DNA from: Selenomonadaceae bacterium
GTDB lineage: Bacteria; Bacillota; Negativicutes; Selenomonadales; Selenomonadaceae
DNA: 40,491 bases
Assembly (NCBI GenBank): GCA_017634675.1
Contig: JAGBMX010000111.1
Location: 1 to 40,491, forward strand
Direction of reading: 5' to 3'
In this document: positions 34,459-40,491 of the stretch, one piece after another
How the letters are laid out: every line of letters starts with the position of its first letter
Position numbering within the stretch: position 1 is the first letter of the stretch
The notes under the pieces: model-generated
Told to the model about the DNA's origin: nothing
The model's input: only the letters and a program-made list of their open reading frames with translations
The model's database searches: none
Made by a program: the position numbers and the translations under genes

Positions 34459-35699
34459 GACTGTTCTCCTCTGGGTATTCGCCGTGAATATCTATGCTGT
34501 CCGTCACAATACTGACATCCATCAAGATAATTCGTATCATAAAGGTAACCATGCAGGGCATTTTTCAGTTCTTGAGAAGATGTCCCCCGTACATTGCAAT
34601 AATCTTTTGCGCTAAACGGTATTAATTTATCTTCGTTCAATAGAGGAATTCGTGGACAGGAATAAATTCTTCCATTTAATAATTGTACACAAGCACGAGC
34701 ATCGCATACAGAGAACAAATGCATTATCTGTTTTTTTGTATAATTCCTTTTATGAGCAAAATCCCCCAGCGTCAACCAAGCATCTGTTTCAGGGCAAACA
34801 TAAGCCGATATTTGATGTTGCTTGCATTTATCAACTAACTCTGTCAATTTTTTTGATTTAGAACCATAATTACTAATATATATGTACGCATTCTCCAATT
34901 TCTTATATTCAGCAAAAAAATCATCCGTCGGTACTATCGTTCCATTGGTAATTATTCTTGTATAACCTACTTTTTCATCAATCTTCATTTCTTTATATCT
35001 TTTAATTAATTTAGTTAAATCTGGATACACAAATGGTTCTCCGCCCATAATAGCCAGACAGACAACGAAAGAAACTGAAATTATATTTTGAATGTCTTGG
35101 ATTATCTGTTCATAATCAAAATGTTTTGGTGGTTTTGCATAAGGAATACAATGCGAACAATACTTACATGATAAAGAACAAAATGTAGTAAGTGGCACAT
35201 CTAAATTTGGAATAATCTCCATATTATCAGGAATTTCTTTACAAAAAGCAGGATTTATCAGTCTCATTTCTTCAAAGCGTTCTACAGCTTTAGTGTGAAA
35301 TATCTCTTTTGGGCTTTTATTAGCACATAAGTCCATAAAACTCATCATTCGGCTATCTGCATTACAAGAAAAATCTGCGAAATCTTCACATATAACAAGT
35401 CCATGTTTATTATATTCTTCACATATAGCATCGTATATATCATTTCGTTCAACAGCAATCATAATGAAAAAAGTGCCTTTTTCTTTATTGTATACTGTTT
35501 CTGGTGCAAGAACAGGTATGCCGTTATAGTACTTCAATCCTTGATAATCCACATCTAAAAAAGCGGTTATGTTAAGTTCAAGCTTTTTTAATTCTTCCGC
35601 AAGATTCTTTCCTACTTTTCCAGCACACCGAATATATAAATCTCCACCACTATTGGCTATTTCCATCATACGTTTATACGATAAATATGTTCTGTACAT
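34455..35699 (-). CDS. Radical SAM enzyme with N-terminal Rossmann-like module
   Basis: A 414-residue protein. Residues 19-105 are the module, here with a changed first turn (DLYIRCAGKVGKNLAEEL instead of IYGAG), followed by FLDVDYQG and FFIMIAVE. The radical SAM part starts at about 165: PLTTFCSLSCKYCSHC (C174, C178, C181), MGGEP at 218-222 for SAM binding, and C-terminal cysteines C332, C337, C348, C395 and C398 that may hold an auxiliary cluster. It is not a close copy of the other radical SAM protein in the island, so the two probably do different chemistry. Ribosome site GAGGGG is well placed. Confidence 0.83.
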   Translation of the reverse strand: MYRTYLSYKRMMEIANSGGDLYIRCAGKVGKNLAEELKKLELNITAFLDVDYQGLKYYNGIPVLAPETVYNKEKGTFFIMIAVERNDIYDAICEEYNKHGLVICEDFADFSCNADSRMMSFMDLCANKSPKEIFHTKAVERFEEMRLINPAFCKEIPDNMEIIPNLDVPLTTFCSLSCKYCSHCIPYAKPPKHFDYEQIIQDIQNIISVSFVVCLAIMGGEPFVYPDLTKLIKRYKEMKIDEKVGYTRIITNGTIVPTDDFFAEYKKLENAYIYISNYGSKSKKLTELVDKCKQHQISAYVCPETDAWLTLGDFAHKRNYTKKQIMHLFSVCDARACVQLLNGRIYSCPRIPLLNEDKLIPFSAKDYCNVRGTSSQELKNALHGYLYDTNYLDGCQYCDGQHRYSRRIPRGEQS

Positions 35700-35701
35700 A
35701 A

Positions 35702-36736
35702 TTACCCCTCATTCCTTTCTGTATGCGCATGTACCAATGTTTCATAATCATTTCTAATAAAAAGGATGTTCTCTCTGTACCAGAGGTATGTAAAATATCC
35801 TTTTTCTTTCATTAATTCTATGAATAAATCTCCGTCATAATTGACTTCTACTGCTATCAATGCCGGGCCGTTATTTAGATCACAATTCTGTAGTGAATCA
35901 TATTCCATTCCTTCGATATCTATACTCATAAAATCAGGCCACACTCCGCCACAATACTCCGCCACAATATCATCAAGTCTCTTAACAGGAAGATTTATAA
36001 CCTCTTTAACATCGTAACGTACCTTTTCACCGGTGTCTACTTTTACTAGGAATTCGTTGTAAGTAAGATTTTCTCTTTTGAAAGTATTAAGTCCAAGAAC
36101 ATCGCTGATATAAAAAGGAAACGTCCCCTCTTTAGGCCCGATTCCAACGCAAAGATTAATATCATTGGGACGTTCCTCGTTAAATTTTTCAATCAATACC
36201 GGATTAGCTTCTATATTTACTCCATGACAGCCTAGCGTGTGAAATAGTGCCGTGTTGCTGATATTATACGGATGATGCGCACCCACATCAATATAGGTAG
36301 GAAGTTTGCCATTTTTAAAAAATCCCATGTGTTTAAAAGCAAAGTATATTATCATATCCTCTCCATGTTGTGAATAAGTAGAAGAGGTTACTGGAATGTT
36401 TTTTGGTAAAACCGCCACAATATTATCATCTCTGTATCCCATACTATGCAGTCTATCTTTTATTTGCTTCATGAAATTATCAATTACCGTTGCGATAACT
36501 ATTACGTCAAAATCACTTTTTTCCTCCAATACCATCGGGCTTAAAACTTCAACGCCCATTTGAGATACCAACGTCTTCCCATTGTAATTTGAATCAACCA
36601 CACAGACAATGGAACAATATTCCGTTTCTTTAATTTGTTTAATATAATCTTGTGCGACCGCTCCTGCACCATATATAACGATACGACTGTCCTTCGTTAT
36701 ATCTTTGAACGGAAATAGATAGATTCCTGCTGCCAT
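35702..36736 (-). CDS. FkbM-family methyltransferase with N-terminal Rossmann-like module
   Basis: A 344-residue protein. Residues 16-112 are the module (DSRIVIYGAGAVAQDYIKQI, CVVDSNYNG, FDVIVIATVIDNFM). After a short QHGEDM linker typical of FkbM proteins, residues 147-330 are the methyltransferase: TYIDVGAHHPYNISNT motif I, VNIEANPVLIEKF, and WPDFMSIDIEGMEYD. It likely O-methylates a sugar. GGAGGT lies before ATG 36736. It is not a close copy of the FkbM gene at the other end of the island. It begins LFPFKDITKDSRIVIYGAG, close to LFPFNKVPRNSRIVLYGFG in the ParB-containing protein, so this linker-module unit has been shuffled between genes. Confidence 0.84.
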   Translation of the reverse strand: MAAGIYLFPFKDITKDSRIVIYGAGAVAQDYIKQIKETEYCSIVCVVDSNYNGKTLVSQMGVEVLSPMVLEEKSDFDVIVIATVIDNFMKQIKDRLHSMGYRDDNIVAVLPKNIPVTSSTYSQHGEDMIIYFAFKHMGFFKNGKLPTYIDVGAHHPYNISNTALFHTLGCHGVNIEANPVLIEKFNEERPNDINLCVGIGPKEGTFPFYISDVLGLNTFKRENLTYNEFLVKVDTGEKVRYDVKEVINLPVKRLDDIVAEYCGGVWPDFMSIDIEGMEYDSLQNCDLNNGPALIAVEVNYDGDLFIELMKEKGYFTYLWYRENILFIRNDYETLVHAHTERNEG

Positions 36737-36908
36737 GATGTTACCTCCATTATTTTTATAGACTGTTCAAAATCATAAATATATTTATCTTTTTCTTAAA
36801 CGCAAAGCAATCCAACCCACGCAAACACAACTTAAGCAAAAGTTTGTTCTTTATAAATCATTTTTTATCCTACTCATGACATTATCCATAATCACTCTAG
36901 CCAAAATC

Positions 36909-38645
36909 TTATTTTTTTTTTTCAACCACATGACAAAAATCAATGTATGTTTCATCATCATAGCCATTAAACACGTCAGTTAAATCGCAAAGCCAACTGT
37001 AATCTTTCCCCATTTTCACGTCATGTATCAGATTGACAAGATCACTATCCTCCCGTATGTATTCAAGCAACTCCATATCCAATTTACTTTTAGGTTGTTT
37101 AGTAAATAGTACTGGTGGAATAAACGCATAAAACTTAATACCATATTCTGCACAAATCGCATTCATCATCCTATTGTTGTCTAACCAAACTTCTGCCGCA
37201 TTTCTACGGTGTATCCCCATCCGTATATCATCGTAACGTTTATTTAATCCAAAAAATGATATATCAATATCACTCGTATTAACTAAGTCGAATATGTACT
37301 TCTGATACAAATGCGCTTGACCAAAAACTTGCTCTGTCATAGATATTTCATTCACAATGGTATATCCTATAACCACATCAGGCTTATATGGAATGATGTC
37401 CCGCTCCAATTGAATCAAAGTTTGCATTGACATATACCCACAAGTTGATGCACATATAATTTCACAGGATATATCCTGATTCCTTGCTTCCTCAAGAAAA
37501 TATTCTGGCCAAGATTTTTCTGCCAGTAGGTTAACATCGGCGGTTGAATCACCTAAAATTGCTATCCGCAAATTCTTATCACCAGAGGTATTATAAATAA
37601 TTTGCGGTTTCTTGTTATTACAGAAGCCCATATGTGTGTCCAATATATATTCCCTTTCAAGTTTTAACGGCGCATTTATACTATATAGTACCTCAATACT
37701 TTCCCTTGTATTTTTGAGTACCTTTTTGGCATCACTTTCATATCCAGAAAGAACCCATATAATATAACCTTTAGAATGAGTTTCTATGGGTTTATTCTGA
37801 TTACTTTCATATAGGTTAAGCTCATTTTTTTTCTTATTAAATACTGCTCTACCAAAAGAAACTCCAAGACATTTTAAGCGATTTACAACTCTTTTGGTAT
37901 AATCATCATCACTACTATACAGAAATACTTTCTTCCTTGTAATTCTTTGTATATATTTTAAACACCATGCTTTAAATACTGGCTTATATACCCCTTGATA
38001 CATAACCCAGATACTTTTTGTATAGTTTTTTTCGAAAAAAATTGAGTTAAAATAAGAACACTCATATCCAATTTTTTTGTACAATTCACATAGTCTATCC
38101 GATATTCTCTTATTGTCTATTGCGACAACAAGAAAATAATCCTTTTTCTGCGATATGGTAAATAATTCACTTGGCGATACAACAGATAAATTGCATATAG
38201 ACTTTATTTTCTCATACTGACTATCACAAACAAATACTACATATCCATTTGACTTATTTAGAAAACTTAGGGCTTTTTTTCCGCACTCACCTGCCCCGTA
38301 CAAAATGATTTTCTTCTTGCAGAAATCAAAAAGTATACTTCCTGATCCGCATATTTCTTTTACCCTTTTTATATTATTCCCAAAGACATCAACCAAATGG
38401 ATATCCTTGTAATACTCATCTTTGCCTACCGCTTTTATGGGTTTTCCCAAGTATTCATTACCAGTTTTGTTTATATAATCTTGTTCGATAACAAATCCTT
38501 CTACATGAATATCAAAAAAAGCTAGCATTGTGAAAGCTCGTTTTGTATCATCATTTAATCCATATAGCCAAACTCTTTGGTTTTTTAATTTTTGTGCTAT
38601 CAAAAAAAAATCTTCAAATAGTCCTGTTCTTTCAACAACACACAT
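36909..38645 (-). CDS. SGNH hydrolase with three Rossmann-like modules; C-terminus cut at an A tract
   Basis: A 578-residue protein as encoded. Three successive modules precede the enzyme: about 22-100 (RVWLYGLNDDTKRAFTML), 110-200 (KIILYGAGECGKKALSFL, the best preserved) and 238-320 (KVFLYSSDDDYTKRVVNRL). Residues 360-578 form an SGNH/GDSL hydrolase: GDS at 365-367 with the nucleophile Ser, the block III Asn in GYTIVNE and the block V Asp/His in YIDFCH (569-572). Such enzymes in glycan loci act as O-acetylesterases or acetyltransferase partners. The protein ends CHVVEKKK at an A11 run; dropping one A extends it to 597 residues with a natural-looking helix and a stop at 36851. All catalytic residues precede the break. 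Confidence 0.8.
   Translation of the reverse strand: MCVVERTGLFEDFFLIAQKLKNQRVWLYGLNDDTKRAFTMLAFFDIHVEGFVIEQDYINKTGNEYLGKPIKAVGKDEYYKDIHLVDVFGNNIKRVKEICGSGSILFDFCKKKIILYGAGECGKKALSFLNKSNGYVVFVCDSQYEKIKSICNLSVVSPSELFTISQKKDYFLVVAIDNKRISDRLCELYKKIGYECSYFNSIFFEKNYTKSIWVMYQGVYKPVFKAWCLKYIQRITRKKVFLYSSDDDYTKRVVNRLKCLGVSFGRAVFNKKKNELNLYESNQNKPIETHSKGYIIWVLSGYESDAKKVLKNTRESIEVLYSINAPLKLEREYILDTHMGFCNNKKPQIIYNTSGDKNLRIAILGDSTADVNLLAEKSWPEYFLEEARNQDISCEIICASTCGYMSMQTLIQLERDIIPYKPDVVIGYTIVNEISMTEQVFGQAHLYQKYIFDLVNTSDIDISFFGLNKRYDDIRMGIHRRNAAEVWLDNNRMMNAICAEYGIKFYAFIPPVLFTKQPKSKLDMELLEYIREDSDLVNLIHDVKMGKDYSWLCDLTDVFNGYDDETYIDFCHVVEKKK
36912..36922 (-). other. A11 homopolymer tract near the 3' end of the SGNH gene
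   Basis: Eleven consecutive A on the coding strand give GAA AAA AAA AAA TAA. With ten A the frame reads on as KKNKILARVIMDNV and ends at TAA 36853-36851. This is a classic slippage site: a phase-variable locus, transcriptional slippage or a sequencing length error are all possible. Confidence 0.7.
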
Positions 38646-38663
38646 CTGTTCTCACCCACAAAA

Positions 38664-39677
38664 TCATAGTTTTGCAATCACACAAGTCCCACCTCTATCA
38701 CAGAGCGGCACCTTCGCTACCTTATAACCAATTTGATTCTCAAATTCCTTAATCGCATTTTTTACCATTGCCCCAAAATCTCCGTTCTCGTTCTTATTGT
38801 TATAATCGTGAAGCATGATATAACCACCGGATGATAATCGTGGATAGAAATATCTAAGTCCCGACAATGTGTTTTCTTTAAAATCAACATCGATGCTGAC
38901 GAATGCAAATTTTCGGAATTTCCCAACATTCACCGTAGATTGCGGGAATATTCCCTTATATAACTCCACTTGTTCTGGGTACTCCATTTTTGACATAACA
39001 AGTTCAATAGTGGTAGCTTTACAAGCTTCACAGAACGAATCAATTTGGGGGGAAAATGCTTTTGCTGCTTCTATATCTTTTTCTGGAAAGCCTGAAAAGG
39101 TATCAAATAAAAGAAGTCTTCTATCCCTAAAAACCATATTTATTTCCATGGCAAAGTCTCCAGTAAAAACACCAAACTCTGCCACATCCCCCTCAACGTT
39201 ATTTACGTCGATTTCATTGGCAATCATACTTAATACATATTTTCTTACCGGATCTGTATCAGGTGCCACCATTTGTGCTAATCTATAATTCGGCAATGGC
39301 ATCGATATTTGACTTATGTTTTTTGATCCGTACTTTGAACTGAAATTAGAAAAAAAACTCTTTTCTATAATCTCTGGTTCATTATCACGTAAGCCCAACA
39401 TGTTAGTCAATGGACTAGGCTCACATACAACAACTTTATCCCATACTGAAAAACCAGCAAAAATCATATTTTTTACAATTTCATCTGTGTAAATGTTAGC
39501 AATCAACAAATAATCAACATCTTGCATCATGTCATTAGTTATCGTGCGATACACCTTTTTGCCTTCAAAATCTGCTTCACCACATTGGCTTATAAACCCC
39601 ATAATATCCGCATTTAAAAGATAGTTTTTTATCCATCTATAATATTTACCAGTTCCCCATATATATACTCTTTTCAT
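38664..39677 (-). CDS. TylF/macrocin-type O-methyltransferase with N-terminal Rossmann-like module
   Basis: A 337-residue protein from ATG 39677, chosen because AGGTGGG lies 8 bases upstream; the ORF opens 15 codons earlier. Residues 1-85 are the module (KRVYIWGTGKYYRWIKNYL, GFISQCGE, DYLLIANIYTDEIV). Residues 120-337 resemble the TylF family: GDVAEFGVFTGDFAMEIN, LLLFDTFSGFPEKD, FVSIDVDF and GGYIMLHDYNN, where the Asp residues bind a divalent metal. These enzymes O-methylate deoxysugars in antibiotics and glycans. It follows the partial gene at the window edge by 66 bases. Confidence 0.83.
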   Translation of the reverse strand: MKRVYIWGTGKYYRWIKNYLLNADIMGFISQCGEADFEGKKVYRTITNDMMQDVDYLLIANIYTDEIVKNMIFAGFSVWDKVVVCEPSPLTNMLGLRDNEPEIIEKSFFSNFSSKYGSKNISQISMPLPNYRLAQMVAPDTDPVRKYVLSMIANEIDVNNVEGDVAEFGVFTGDFAMEINMVFRDRRLLLFDTFSGFPEKDIEAAKAFSPQIDSFCEACKATTIELVMSKMEYPEQVELYKGIFPQSTVNVGKFRKFAFVSIDVDFKENTLSGLRYFYPRLSSGGYIMLHDYNNKNENGDFGAMVKNAIKEFENQIGYKVAKVPLCDRGGTCVIAKL

Positions 39678-39743
39678 AAGCACATCCCACCTAAAAAACG
39701 TAATGTTGTTGTCACATGACATACTTATATATTCATGTTATTT

Positions 39744-40491
39744 TCACACTTTACCGATTGCCTGCAAAAAATTATTCAACGAAATTCCATTCTCGTTCTC
39801 CACTATAATGCAACCTTGTTCCGATTGTCTATGCACAAATCGAGTTGTAATTTCTTGATTAGCAGTCACAGATAATACAAATTTCTTTATTATTTTATTT
39901 TCTATATCAATTTCATAAAGACAATCTTCATATCTTGGAAAGCCAACTATCTTATTATCATAATATTTACAACAAGGATATATGCCGCATTGTCCATATT
40001 GATTGATTTCCGTAGAGGACGAACTTATGTCTACAATTTCTCTATCCTTGTAGAAAAGTATCATATTCATGCCACACGGCATAAATATGATACCGCCATT
40101 TATTCGCATCCAATAATGAAAAGGTGCGCTTTTGCATTTGTTTGCCTTTGATGGCATCGTAATTTTTTGTAATGTTCCATTATTTTCTAACCAAAATTTG
40201 CCATCAACAGTCACAATAATCAAATCATTGTCGATTATATGCGCAAATGCCACCGGTTGCTTAAACTTAATTGTTTTTACTTTTTGCAAATTGTCTGCAA
40301 GGTTTAAAACATCGATCTGTTTTGCACCATAAACAAAGGAACAAATTTCATTATCTTTTTTATCTAAAATGCAGCCGCCACGTGTTTCAGCCTGTGCTAC
40401 ATAATCATTGTTCTCAAATAACTTCTTGACCTCAATGTTGCATTCATTTTTGTGATATATAGCAATACTGGTACAATTCCTTCCAATGAAA
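39744..40491 (-). CDS. Uncharacterised protein, partial at the right edge
   Basis: The frame is open to the end of the window, so the start is not visible; a TTG at 40289 is only an internal codon. At least 248 residues are present. I do not recognise the family. The sequence is rich in short beta strands separated by turns (IIDNDLIIVTVDGKFWLENN, GGIIFMPCGMNMILFYKD, YYDNKIVGFPRYEDCLYEID), each resembling a blade of a beta-propeller, with many cysteines. The C-terminus is NNFLQAIGKV. No Rossmann-like module is seen in the visible part. It belongs by strand and spacing to the glycan island. Confidence 0.6.
   Translation of the reverse strand, partial: FIGRNCTSIAIYHKNECNIEVKKLFENNDYVAQAETRGGCILDKKDNEICSFVYGAKQIDVLNLADNLQKVKTIKFKQPVAFAHIIDNDLIIVTVDGKFWLENNGTLQKITMPSKANKCKSAPFHYWMRINGGIIFMPCGMNMILFYKDREIVDISSSSTEINQYGQCGIYPCCKYYDNKIVGFPRYEDCLYEIDIENKIIKKFVLSVTANQEITTRFVHRQSEQGCIIVENENGISLNNFLQAIGKV

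Noticed and set aside
39744..40289. A 181-residue gene starting at TTG 40289
   Set aside because: The frame stays open upstream to the window edge with protein-like sequence, so this TTG is an internal Leu codon of a longer gene.

Overview
The window looks like a chromosome segment of a diderm Firmicute, most likely a member of the Negativicutes (Selenomonas/Sporomusa side). A type V autotransporter with an outer-membrane barrel, which needs an outer membrane, sits among genes of Firmicute character: FloA flotillin with NfeD, an EcfA1-EcfA2-EcfT module, S21 and a Firmicute-type IMP dehydrogenase. This assignment is an inference from gene content.

Region 1 (1-4.2 kb): a secreted glucosaminidase-TPR protein converges on the autotransporter gene. 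The two meet at a 21-bp perfect inverted repeat. Region 2 (4.2-8.7 kb, + strand): a tight histidine cluster hisC-hisB-hisH-hisA-hisF-hisIE starts from a recognisable promoter and ends in hairpins; hisG, hisD and hisZ are not in the window. Region 3 (14.5-8.8 kb, - strand): a housekeeping string nfeD-floA-two uncharacterised genes-ecfA1-ecfA2-ecfT-truA, with rpsU and guaB upstream. Region 4 (16.7-20.7 kb): a disturbed zone. A 1.0-kb IS630-type element interrupts the 3' end of a DUF4234 gene that was directly upstream of a DUF2752 gene. Two copies of a roughly 180-bp palindromic repeat and a vapBC toxin-antitoxin pair also lie here; vapBC separates an epimerase-like gene from a cytidylyltransferase gene.

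Region 5 (20.7 kb to the right edge, all - strand, visibly AT-richer): a glycan-modification island and the most unusual part of the window. Fourteen consecutive genes or gene remnants each carry a small Rossmann-like module, usually recognisable by an 'IYGAG..G'-type first turn. It is attached N- or C-terminally to very different catalytic domains: two FkbM methyltransferases, a DUF4422 glycosyltransferase, a GT2, two class I methyltransferases, two radical SAM enzymes, a NodB-type deacetylase, three GT9-like transferases (one with a ParB-like insert), an SGNH hydrolase with three such modules, and a TylF-type methyltransferase. No flippase, polymerase or exporter is visible. My working hypothesis is a set of enzymes that share a binding or docking module and decorate a common glycan or glycoprotein.

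Two genes in the island are interrupted in a way the sequence explains precisely. A methyltransferase and its C-terminal module are in the same frame and separated only by a TAA codon. The SGNH hydrolase ends early at an A11 tract, and removing one A restores a typical SGNH C-terminus. The island continues beyond the right edge, where a partial gene is open to the end of the window.
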